In this document: piece after piece, positions 1 through 6,970 of the stretch
How the letters are laid out: each line of letters starts with the position of its first letter
Numbering within the stretch: position 1 is the first letter of the stretch
From: Blastocatellia bacterium
GTDB lineage: Bacteria > Acidobacteriota > Blastocatellia > Pyrinomonadales > Pyrinomonadaceae
Length of the DNA stretch: 12,168 nucleotides
Assembly (NCBI GenBank): GCA_003175865.1
Contig: PSRF01000314.1
Location: 1-12,168 of the forward strand
Reading direction: 5' to 3'
Program-made: the position numbers and the translations under genes
Notes under the pieces: generated by a model
Seen by the model: the letters and a program-made list of their open reading frames with translations, nothing else
Database searches by the model: none
Told to the model about the DNA's origin: nothing

Positions 1-1
1 C

Positions 2-430
2 GTTGCAGACGAATACGCAAGACCATTGAACCAGTTGACGGTAGTTCGAATGCTGGGCAGGCGATCGCATTCAGATTGTCTAGAGGCGATGCGGAATACT
101 GATCTGCTCTATCTCCCCTTAGCATTTTCTCGGAAGGCAACTCGAATCTCTTTGTATTCACTGCCGACGAAGTTACCGGAATACCTGGCATCTGGAAAGA
201 CAATGCTGGTGCACGCGCCAAAAGATTCGGCGGTCTTTCGAGTCGCGGAGCGATATGACCTAAATCCTCGTTTATCAACTATCGATGGCCCGGAACTTGA
301 TGCTTTCGTAAAGCAGTGGGCAGAAGGCAAACTTACCGGTTCGCATAATGATGAAGGTGTCAGACTTGCCCTGGCGACCGAGTTTAATTTGAGAACGTTG
401 GCAACAGAGTTTCAATCAGCGTTTGTTTAA
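2..430 (+). CDS. Glycosyltransferase, GT4-like, C-terminal part (5' truncated by window edge)
   Basis: The reading frame is open from base 2 and ends at TAA 428-430, leaving 142 residues of a longer protein. A TTG at 26 is only an internal codon, because the frame continues to the edge without a stop. The visible part looks like the nucleotide-sugar-binding C-terminal Rossmann domain of a GT-B enzyme. It has the segment SHSDCLEAMRNTDLLYLPL, then SLPTKLPEYLASGKTMLVHA, where the lysine and glutamate of PTKLPEYLA take the place of the usual E-x7-E region. A downstream AVFRVAERYDL helix is also typical of family 4 enzymes in polysaccharide clusters. It probably transfers a sugar from an NDP-sugar onto a lipid-linked intermediate on the cytoplasmic face. 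Donor and linkage cannot be read from this fragment. The next gene follows after 21 bases on the same strand. Confidence 0.8.
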   Translation, partial: VADEYARPLNQLTVVRMLGRRSHSDCLEAMRNTDLLYLPLAFSRKATRISLYSLPTKLPEYLASGKTMLVHAPKDSAVFRVAERYDLNPRLSTIDGPELDAFVKQWAEGKLTGSHNDEGVRLALATEFNLRTLATEFQSAFV

Positions 431-451
431 GGCTGGTACCTTTATGTTCGT

Positions 452-1309
452 ATGAAATGTCGGATTTGCAACGGAAGCATGAGGCAGTTTTTCGCGACTT
501 CGACGGAAGATCTCGACGAACCCTTCCTAAGTTCTGATTTTCGACGACAGTTACCCGAGTTGCGATTGGATCAATGCTCTGATTGCGGATGCTTGTGGGC
601 AAAGGACATGAGGAGTGATGACGCAGTTCTTACTCGTGCTTATCAGCACCTGGTGAATGATTACTTTGAAACGCCGCCGAACGAAGAAAAGTACAAAGAA
701 TTCTATCGTTGGCTTGAACGACTGATTGAGGAACACACACCGGGGAATGAGATCTTGGATGTTGGATGTGGTGATGGTTTGTTTTTGGCGAGTATGTCAG
801 CACGCTGGTCTAAGCAAGGTCTAGAACCAAGCACAGCAGGAGCGGAACTTGCGCGAAAGAAGAATCTGAAAGTCTTGTGCGGCACGTTGGCCGATCTTCC
901 ACCATCATGCAGAGTGGATTTATTGTCAGCTCTTGACGTCATTGAACATATTGCAGAACCGCACGCCTTTCTGGAGGCCCTCAAGACAAAGCTGAAACCT
1001 GGTGGTCTCTTACTGGTACTTACCGGTGATTCGACTTCATTACCGGCACGCATTGCGGGTCCGCAATGGTCTTACCTTAAGTGGTGTGGTCACGTCTCAA
1101 TATTTTCGGAGGCCGGGCTTCGAAGGGTCCTGGAAGATCATGGATTTCAAATCGTCGCCTGGAAGAGATGTGAACATCCATCAAGTGCGGGATTCACTGC
1201 GTGGTGGCGCGTTCATTTGCTTGAGCCGGTGCGGCGCCTTATTGGTCGCAACCGATCCTGGTATCCATTTTGGAGAGACCACCAGGCAGTCGTTGCGCGT
1301 CTTGTTTAG
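452..1309 (+). CDS. Class I SAM-dependent methyltransferase with N-terminal zinc-ribbon
   Basis: A 285-residue protein starting at ATG 452. Residues 1-50 carry paired cysteines, CRIC (Cys3, Cys6) and CSDC (Cys42, Cys45), the zinc-binding arrangement seen ahead of many sugar methyltransferases. The Rossmann SAM-binding motif ILDVGCGDG is at 101-109. A DVIEH motif is at 162-166 and LKPGGLLLVL at 181-190, in the order expected for a Methyltransf_11/23-type fold. It should use S-adenosylmethionine to methylate a sugar or intermediate of the polysaccharide. NDP-sugar C-methyltransferases share this zinc-ribbon layout, so C- or O-methylation cannot be separated here. No clear Shine-Dalgarno precedes the start. 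It lies 21 bases after the first glycosyltransferase and 11 bases before the hydrolase, so co-transcription is likely. The methyltransferase fold is secure; the substrate is inferred from context. Confidence 0.88.
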   Translation: MKCRICNGSMRQFFATSTEDLDEPFLSSDFRRQLPELRLDQCSDCGCLWAKDMRSDDAVLTRAYQHLVNDYFETPPNEEKYKEFYRWLERLIEEHTPGNEILDVGCGDGLFLASMSARWSKQGLEPSTAGAELARKKNLKVLCGTLADLPPSCRVDLLSALDVIEHIAEPHAFLEALKTKLKPGGLLLVLTGDSTSLPARIAGPQWSYLKWCGHVSIFSEAGLRRVLEDHGFQIVAWKRCEHPSSAGFTAWWRVHLLEPVRRLIGRNRSWYPFWRDHQAVVARLV

Positions 1310-1320
1310 ACAGCGGAAAG

Positions 1321-2223
1321 ATGCGGACAGATTCGATTCCGCACAATTGGGTTTTTCTTGGCGACAGCCTTACTGAGGGGATCGGATCTCAACGTATCAG
1401 TCACGTCAGTGAATTAGTTAAGTGTTTGCGAGTTGACGCCGACAGTAATTTTCGCGCAGTCCATCACATAAGATTGAGGGAAGTGGATGCGTTTGATCGT
1501 TTCGTCAATTTTAATGTTGCCGGATTCTTAGATACTGAAACTCCTGCTGATCCCGCTTTGTGGATTTGGAATCTTGCATGTGAGGGGCGAACGATCGAAG
1601 ACGATTTTGCCTGGATACCGTTCGTTAAGAATCTTCAACCTGAGTGGGTAATTATCTTCAGGGGAAGTCTGGAAAGCATTATTCGTCCGGCTATGATCAT
1701 GGACGGTGATTGGCCTTTTTGGGTGCCGCAGTCATGGCGCAGTTATTCAAGCCTCGATCCACGCTGCTATTTCAGTTCTACGTGGTGGCGTCAAGCCAAA
1801 CAACGCTCCATTGATCGAGCCAAACAAGTTGCGCGGCGAAGGTTTCTTGCGATGCGAGCAGGACAGCCGTTGGTTGGGTCAGACGCATTTACGAAGCGAT
1901 ACGAGGAACTCCTATCACAATTGTGCGGTTCAGCGAAGCAGATCCTCGTGCTTGGATTACTACCCGTCGATGACACGATGTTTCCTGGTTCGTTACATTA
2001 TTTTAGCGAGGTGACGAATAGTCTGCGCGACTTAGCGACGAGATTTGACGTGAACTTCCTCGATTGGGGCGCGGAAGTCTCTTCATTAAATAGTTACTCA
2101 GAGTTGTTCTATCGTGATGGCTTCCATCCGAATCACAGTGGCGCAAAAGTGCTAGCTGGCATTCTGCGAAGCCGCCTGGAAGAGTCCCGAGTATTGCGAC
2201 CGGCAGTCAGTCAATTAGCTTGA
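1321..2223 (+). CDS. SGNH/GDSL-family hydrolase (putative polysaccharide acyl esterase)
   Basis: I place the start at ATG 1321, giving 300 residues. A good purine stretch (GGAAAG) lies just upstream, and block I then falls close to the N terminus. An earlier in-frame TTG at 1270 would overlap the methyltransferase by 40 bases. Block I is VFLGDSLTEG (11-20), with predicted nucleophile Ser16. Block II is probably NLACEG (84-89). Block V is DGFHPNHSG (266-274), with the catalytic pair Asp266 and His269. The usual block III GxND is not evident: the strand after PEWV reads IIFRGSLES (111-119). There is no signal peptide or membrane segment, so it looks cytoplasmic. In glycan clusters such proteins add or remove acetyl groups. 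That role is inferred from context. The stop codon overlaps the next start as TTGA. Confidence 0.83.
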   Translation: MRTDSIPHNWVFLGDSLTEGIGSQRISHVSELVKCLRVDADSNFRAVHHIRLREVDAFDRFVNFNVAGFLDTETPADPALWIWNLACEGRTIEDDFAWIPFVKNLQPEWVIIFRGSLESIIRPAMIMDGDWPFWVPQSWRSYSSLDPRCYFSSTWWRQAKQRSIDRAKQVARRRFLAMRAGQPLVGSDAFTKRYEELLSQLCGSAKQILVLGLLPVDDTMFPGSLHYFSEVTNSLRDLATRFDVNFLDWGAEVSSLNSYSELFYRDGFHPNHSGAKVLAGILRSRLEESRVLRPAVSQLA

Positions 2224-3095
2224 GTAACCGCGTACCGATTACAGCAATTGTTACGGCACACACGAGGATCGCTCAAACTTTAGCTACTTTGAATGCGATT
2301 CGGCGCTGCGATCCAACTCCCAACGAAATAATCGTACACATCGATCAGAACCAAAAAGAGTGCGCTGACTCGATCAGTAAAATCTACCCGACCGTTAAGA
2401 CGCTCGTGAGCACTGACCATGTCGGACCTGGGGGTGGCCGTAACACACTTATTCAAGCAGCGGCCAACGACATCGTGGCGAGCTTCGACGACGACTCGTA
2501 TCCTCTTGACGCAATTTACTTCGCGCGCGCTTTGGAACTTTTCCAAAAATTTCCGCAAGCCTCAATCCTCTGCGCTTCGCTTTATCACCCTGGTGAACAT
2601 CTTGAAGCAGACGTTCCGTCGGCGGAATGGTGCGCGGACTTTACAGGTGGTGCATGCGTCTACAAACGACAAGCTTTCCTCGCGACCGGAGGATACGTTC
2701 CTTTGGCAATCGCCTATGGCATGGAGGAATCAGATCTCGCATTACGCCTTCATGCACGGGGAGGACGAATCCTGCGAACGAGGTGGCTTCGCGTTTTCCA
2801 CGACACAAACTTACACCGACACGCGGATCCGGAGGTCACAAGAAATAGTATTGCGAATCTCGCCCTTCTGGCTTACCTGCGTTATCCACCGTCGCTGTGG
2901 CCTCTAGGAATCTTTCAATGTGCGAACCGGGTGTGGTGGTTGGCGAGCCACGGACGTTGGCGCGGCATCGGACAAGGTTTGTTGATGATTCCTTCGCACT
3001 TGAGAGCACATGAAAGCTACAAGATGCGCATTAACCATAGCAGCATCAGATCCTACTTAGCACTCAGGCGAGCTCCGCTCCAGCAGACCTTCTAA
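2220..3095 (+). CDS. Glycosyltransferase family 2 (GT-A fold)
   Basis: A 291-residue protein starting at TTG 2220, which overlaps the previous stop by four bases (TTGA). This suggests translational coupling, and no Shine-Dalgarno is seen. The N terminus PITAIVTAHTRIAQTLATLN is the first strand and helix of a GT-A nucleotide-binding domain. GPGGGRNTLIQAA (69-81) and ASFDDDSYP (87-95) follow, the latter holding the metal-binding acidic cluster Asp90-92. FTGGACVYKRQAF (141-153) and GMEESDLALRL (167-177) form the acceptor side, with the ED-type acidic pair that often supplies the catalytic base. His194 in VFHDTN resembles the metal-coordinating histidine of related inverting enzymes. The C-terminal third, with several Trp-rich segments, may lie on the membrane surface. 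It probably adds one sugar to the lipid-linked repeat unit. The family is clear; donor and linkage are unknown. Confidence 0.88.
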   Translation: MSNRVPITAIVTAHTRIAQTLATLNAIRRCDPTPNEIIVHIDQNQKECADSISKIYPTVKTLVSTDHVGPGGGRNTLIQAAANDIVASFDDDSYPLDAIYFARALELFQKFPQASILCASLYHPGEHLEADVPSAEWCADFTGGACVYKRQAFLATGGYVPLAIAYGMEESDLALRLHARGGRILRTRWLRVFHDTNLHRHADPEVTRNSIANLALLAYLRYPPSLWPLGIFQCANRVWWLASHGRWRGIGQGLLMIPSHLRAHESYKMRINHSSIRSYLALRRAPLQQTF

Positions 3096-3100
3096 TCTTG

Positions 3101-4315
3101 ATGCTCCGAGACAAAGCGTCGGTACCTTGGATCTGCTGTCAGCTCGGTGCTCGTGAGCACTATGCCGTGCCACGTGCAATTAACCGTACCGGATTGTTGT
3201 CTGAACTGATAACGGATTTCTGGTTAGCGCCCGGCGCCGCATCGAAGACTATGAAGAATGGTTTTTCTGATCGTTATCACCCGGATCTCAGAAACGCGAA
3301 AGTGCAAAGCGACAACCTTTCCGTCGCTGCGTTCGAATTGAAATCACGATTATCGGGACGCAATGGCTGGCGTTTGATTCAGCGGAGAAATGCAAGGTTT
3401 CAAGACTTCGCACTGGCCGAACTCGCGCGAGTTGCAAAGACAATTGGCGACAGAAGCATTAAGGTCTTCGCATACAGTTATGCCGCAGCCAAATTGTTCA
3501 GCTTTGCTAAAGAGCGATCATGGACCACCGTGTTAAGTCAAATCGATCCTGGGCCACTTGAAGAGCGCCTTGTTGGAGAGTTACATGAGGCCGCCGATCT
3601 TCGACATACGTGGAAGCCCGCGCCGGCAGAGTATTGGGACGCTTGGCGAGTAGAATGCGAGTTGGCTGATCAGATAATTGTTAACTCCGACTGGTCGAGA
3701 GCCGCACTACTAAATGAAGGAGTTCCTTACAAAAAACTCGCAGTATTGCCACTTGCTTTTGAGCCGAACAACGAAGCCGTCGCCTTCAATCGTCGATATC
3801 CATCGGTCTTTACCAAAGAACGACCTATGAGAGTTTTGTTCCTGGGTCAGATCAACGTAAGGAAAGGCGTTCTCGAGTTATTGGCTGCCGCGGAAAAGTT
3901 AATAGAAGAGCCGATTGAATTTTCGTTTGTTGGTCCCGTCCAGTATGAAATCGCTGGAACAATTAGCGCGTTGAGTTCAATCAAGTGGATTGGTATCTCT
4001 CCTCGAAGTGAAGTCGCGAAACACTACAAGGCCGCAGACCTATTCGTGTTTCCCACTCACTCTGATGGGTTTGGGTTAACACAATTGGAAGCACAGTCAT
4101 GGAAATTGCCGATTGTGGCTTCTCGGCATTGTGGTGAGGTGGTTCTCGATGGCGTCAATGGATTGAGGATAGCAGAGGTCAGCGCTGAAGAGATTGCTGC
4201 ATCCCTGTTGCGCCTACTTCATGATCCCCAAAGTCTTCAGAGAATGTCCGACCAATCGTGTGTGCCCGAGCGATGCACCTTGAAGGCATTGAGCTCATCA
4301 TTACTTAAGACCTGA
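3101..4315 (+). CDS. Glycosyltransferase family 4 (GT-B fold)
   Basis: A 404-residue protein from ATG 3101. A TTG directly before it at 3098 is in frame and would add one residue, so the choice is open. The N-terminal domain runs to about residue 235 and contains FAYSYAAAKLF and IIVNSDWSRAALLNEGV (192-208), a segment typical of GT4 enzymes. The C-terminal domain begins at MRVLFLGQINVRKGVLELL (243-261), the RxxxxKG donor-phosphate loop. It continues to FPTHSDGFGLTQLEAQ (317-332), where Asp322 and Glu330 form the E-x7-E signature with the first Glu replaced by Asp. A retaining transfer from an NDP-sugar in the cytoplasm is expected. Five bases separate it from the GT2 gene, and one base lies before the next start (TGACATG). 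The last 20 residues are serine-rich but in keeping with the family end, so I see no frameshift. Confidence 0.88.
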   Translation: MLRDKASVPWICCQLGAREHYAVPRAINRTGLLSELITDFWLAPGAASKTMKNGFSDRYHPDLRNAKVQSDNLSVAAFELKSRLSGRNGWRLIQRRNARFQDFALAELARVAKTIGDRSIKVFAYSYAAAKLFSFAKERSWTTVLSQIDPGPLEERLVGELHEAADLRHTWKPAPAEYWDAWRVECELADQIIVNSDWSRAALLNEGVPYKKLAVLPLAFEPNNEAVAFNRRYPSVFTKERPMRVLFLGQINVRKGVLELLAAAEKLIEEPIEFSFVGPVQYEIAGTISALSSIKWIGISPRSEVAKHYKAADLFVFPTHSDGFGLTQLEAQSWKLPIVASRHCGEVVLDGVNGLRIAEVSAEEIAASLLRLLHDPQSLQRMSDQSCVPERCTLKALSSSLLKT

Positions 4316-4316
4316 C

Positions 4317-5762
4317 ATGGAATCGGCCTCAGCTGCCTATTACGAACGCCGCAGACTAGCTTTTAGCGCTCCGAGCCGGGCGATCGCGACTTCGGTCGTG
4401 GCTATAGCAATAACAGGTTTGGGCACGCTGTTCGCCGTTCTTCTGATTCCGGCTAACTCGGGAACACCTGGAGCACTTTTTTATTCGGCGTTGGCGATGA
4501 CACTGGGTCTTCTAATAACGCCTTTGGTGTTTGTCGTTCCAAATCCTAAGGCCGCCCTGCGAGCTGACTGTCTACTGGCACTGGCCCCGATCTATTGGCT
4601 ACTCCTCGATCTGTTGCAGGGCGTTTATGCCATGGATTCAATAGACCCTTCAGAAATCGCCGGCGGCTTTATCGCAATAGGCGTCTTTTGTTCCGCGGCG
4701 TGGTTAGGTGCCTTGCGACGTCCATGGTCCCCGCCTGGTTTTATTATCAAGTCAGTGTCTCGAGACTTTACCACCAATACCTACTTCGCTGCTGCGGTCA
4801 TGTCGTTTCTGATTGGCATGTTGCGGTTTGCTATTCCGTGCAATTTCGATCTCGTGCAGATGTTTTCTTACGCGGGCCAGGAGCGATGGGCGGCGCCCTG
4901 GGGCAGGGGACAACTGGGAGGTTGGGACGCATTTCTGGATCACTTGCAATACTTTGGTTATCTGCTTCCGGTTTTTACGATCATACTCACTCGCTACGTG
5001 GGATGGCGCAACGTGCGTACTCTCGCGTGCGTGGTGATGTCGGGAATAATGACGCTCTTTATTGCTCAAAGTGGCAGTCGCAGAGTGTTAGGTGTGATTC
5101 TGGGCATGGCTCTGGTTTTCTGGGTGCTCAGTCAACCACGACTGAGAGTGAAACAAGTTGTCGTCAGTGTGATTTCGGTTGCAGCATTATTGATTGCACT
5201 TCAGATCATGCTCGAGTATCGCAATGTGGGGTTAGGAGTCCTGGTTGGTCAGCGGAATCAGACAGCTAGTGGTTTGAACGAGAAGCAAGCGATGTTCGAG
5301 GAACAGTATCTTCGCGTCGACGATAATTTTTACAGACTTTGTCAGGTAATTCAGTTGATTCCAAAATCGTTTCCATACGTTTACCACCGGTACATCATCT
5401 ACGTAATCGTTCGACCGATCCCGCGAGTTTTTTGGCCTGGGAAGCCCGTGGATCCGGGGTTTGACTTGCCTACGGCTCTTGGCGTCGAAGGTGTTTCGTA
5501 TTCGTATTCGGTCATCGGCGAACTCTACATGTCTTTCGGCTTCCTCGGGATTGCAATCGGTGGTTGGTTCTATGGACGCATTGCAGCGATGGCGAATGGA
5601 TTATTAAGCCGCAGTGGCACCGTTGCGACTCTTCTCGTTTATAGCATCGTAGTGATGGCTCTGTTTGCCGGACTCCGCTCAATGCTGGATTTGCTGCTTG
5701 TGAGTTATGTAGTGCTGGTGTGGGTCTTCCTTTCACGATTCTTCAGTGCGACACGTGCGTAA
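4317..5762 (+). CDS. Wzy-like oligosaccharide repeat-unit polymerase (polytopic membrane protein)
   Basis: A 481-residue, very hydrophobic protein from ATG 4317, one base after the previous stop. By eye there are about twelve membrane segments, near residues 22-45, 53-74, 84-102, 113-132, 154-172, 208-226, 233-250, 256-272, 279-298, 400-420, 434-453 and 456-475. Between the ninth and tenth lies a hydrophilic stretch of about 100 residues (300-398). It contains conserved-looking polymerase features: an Arg-rich RPIPRVFWPGKP (366-377), then LGVEGVSYSYSVIGELYMSFG (388-408). This SxxGE-type ending followed by a helix is typical of O-antigen and exopolysaccharide polymerases. The likely role is joining undecaprenyl-linked repeat units on the outer face of the inner membrane. 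The main alternative is a WaaL-type ligase, which shares the topology. No flippase is present here. No Shine-Dalgarno is visible. Confidence 0.78.
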   Translation: MESASAAYYERRRLAFSAPSRAIATSVVAIAITGLGTLFAVLLIPANSGTPGALFYSALAMTLGLLITPLVFVVPNPKAALRADCLLALAPIYWLLLDLLQGVYAMDSIDPSEIAGGFIAIGVFCSAAWLGALRRPWSPPGFIIKSVSRDFTTNTYFAAAVMSFLIGMLRFAIPCNFDLVQMFSYAGQERWAAPWGRGQLGGWDAFLDHLQYFGYLLPVFTIILTRYVGWRNVRTLACVVMSGIMTLFIAQSGSRRVLGVILGMALVFWVLSQPRLRVKQVVVSVISVAALLIALQIMLEYRNVGLGVLVGQRNQTASGLNEKQAMFEEQYLRVDDNFYRLCQVIQLIPKSFPYVYHRYIIYVIVRPIPRVFWPGKPVDPGFDLPTALGVEGVSYSYSVIGELYMSFGFLGIAIGGWFYGRIAAMANGLLSRSGTVATLLVYSIVVMALFAGLRSMLDLLLVSYVVLVWVFLSRFFSATRA

Positions 5763-5884
5763 TGTATTGACTCGGATTACTGTTGGCTTTTGTTCCTGTT
5801 AGTTAGTGTGGTTTCGTGGATTAGTGTCCAGGGACGAAACAAACGATAATGACTAACGGCGTCTAGAAGCCGCACCGCTATAAC
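5763..5884. promoter_or_regulatory. Intergenic gap with interrupted inverted repeats; possible promoter or processing site
   Basis: This 122-base gap is the longer of the two non-coding stretches. GTTTCGT at 5811-5817 pairs with ACGAAAC at 5834-5840 (seven bases, 16-base loop). Outside it, GTTAGT at 5802-5807 (also present at 5798-5803) pairs with ACTAAC at 5852-5857. No T-run follows, so it is not a standard intrinsic terminator. GATAAT at 5845-5850 resembles a -10 box, 35 bases before the next start, but no convincing -35 lies 16-18 bases upstream. The gap may divide the cluster into two transcription units. Function is inferred; the inverted repeats are seen directly. Confidence 0.3.
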
Positions 5885-6967
5885 TTGAAAATCTCCGTTC
5901 TGACAGACATTCCCTCACCGTATCAGGTTGAAATCCTAAATGAGATCGCTCAAGACAAAGAGAACTCACTTCAGGTCATCTATTTGAGACGTCGAGATCC
6001 TTCGCGTCAATGGAAGGAGGTGCCGATCTGTCACGACGCCATTTCACTTGGCGATGGGCCATCTTGCTTCACTGAAGCGCGACGACGCCACGCTAATGCT
6101 GATCTGGTCGTCTTCAATTATTACCATCATCCCTTCGCCACGGCGTTGATCGAAGAGCGCGCAAGGTCAATGCGCCCGTGGTGTTTTTGGGGTGAGCGGC
6201 CCGGATTACGAAAGCCCGAATGGGCAGGTCGACTCTTTCGAATGCGAAACCTTCGCTGGCTTCACTCATCCGCGGCTCCGATCTGGGGGATCGGCAAGTT
6301 TGCAGTAGATACATATCGTTCTGAGTTTGGTTCACAACGGCAATACTTCAACCTTCCGTACTTTTCGAACCTTCAACGTTTTCGAGACACGCTGAACTCA
6401 CGCAACGGCGCAAATGCCCAAACATTCCTGTTTTCCGGCTCGCTAATCAAACGAAAAGGGATCGATCTTCTGGCGAACGCTTTCATGCGGTTGCTGAGGG
6501 AAGGTCACAACGCACGGTTAAGAATAGTCGGGGATGGTCCGTTGCGCAGCTCACTTGGAAGAACACTTGGTCAAGTTGAATCCGCTGTCGAATTCGTCGG
6601 TTTTGTGGATTGGTCAGAGTTGATGCCGCAGTACGCAACCAGCGACGTGCTCTGTGTGCCGTCGCATTATGACGGATGGGGAATGGTTGTTCCCGAAGGT
6701 TTAGCGTCGGGTTTGCCTGTTATTGCGACGGACCGAACTGGCGCGGCGCTCGAGTTTATTGAAGCGGGTCGGAATGGTTGGCTAATACCTGCTGGCGACG
6801 GTGATGCTCTCTTCAATGCAATGCGCGAGGCAGTAATCATGCCGGCGTCTAAATTCGCGCAGCTCTCGCAAGAAGCTCAACAGAGTGTTGCCAATCACAG
6901 CCTCGAGCATGGTGCGAGCCGATTCAAGCAGTATTCAGCTCAAGTCGTGTCGGCCTGGACTACGTGA
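5885..6967 (+). CDS. Glycosyltransferase family 4 (GT-B fold)
   Basis: A 360-residue protein. The start is TTG 5885: there is no ATG or GTG between it and the in-frame stop at 5864-5866, and the sequence from there, MKISVLTDIPSPYQVEILNE, is the classic first strand and helix of a GT-B N-terminal domain. The C-terminal domain opens with FLFSGSLIKRKGIDLLANAF (181-200), including the KRKG donor loop. It then has LRIVGDGPLRSSL (212-224), VEFVGFVDWSELMPQYATSDVLCVPS and HYDGWGMVVPEGLASGLPV. Asp263 and Glu271 form a D-x7-E version of the E-x7-E signature. It should transfer a sugar from an NDP donor to the growing oligosaccharide in the cytoplasm. It is the first gene after the 122-base gap and ends three bases before the amidotransferase. 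No Shine-Dalgarno is seen. Confidence 0.88.
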   Translation: MKISVLTDIPSPYQVEILNEIAQDKENSLQVIYLRRRDPSRQWKEVPICHDAISLGDGPSCFTEARRRHANADLVVFNYYHHPFATALIEERARSMRPWCFWGERPGLRKPEWAGRLFRMRNLRWLHSSAAPIWGIGKFAVDTYRSEFGSQRQYFNLPYFSNLQRFRDTLNSRNGANAQTFLFSGSLIKRKGIDLLANAFMRLLREGHNARLRIVGDGPLRSSLGRTLGQVESAVEFVGFVDWSELMPQYATSDVLCVPSHYDGWGMVVPEGLASGLPVIATDRTGAALEFIEAGRNGWLIPAGDGDALFNAMREAVIMPASKFAQLSQEAQQSVANHSLEHGASRFKQYSAQVVSAWTT

Positions 6968-6970
6968 GTT

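Noticed and set aside
1270..1320. Upstream TTG start for the SGNH hydrolase
   Set aside because: It overlaps the methyltransferase end, while ATG 1321 has a good purine-rich site and places block I close to the N terminus as usual.
1002..1376. Plus-strand frame of 124 codons
   Set aside because: It overlaps the methyltransferase and hydrolase genes in a different frame, and its translation shows no recognisable domain.
4252..4315. Possible frameshift at the end of the GT4 gene at 3101
   Set aside because: The last residues (RCTLKALSSSLLKT) look unusual but still fit the amphipathic C-terminal helix of the family, and no better continuation appears in the other frames before the next start.
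4595..5269. Plus-strand frame of 224 codons inside the polymerase gene
   Set aside because: It is long, but the arginine-, serine- and cysteine-rich translation has no domain, and the overlapping frame encodes an unmistakable polytopic membrane protein.
5767..5795. TTGACT at 5767-5772 as a -35 box
   Set aside because: With normal spacing the -10 position reads TTGTTC, which is a poor match, so I do not call a promoter there.
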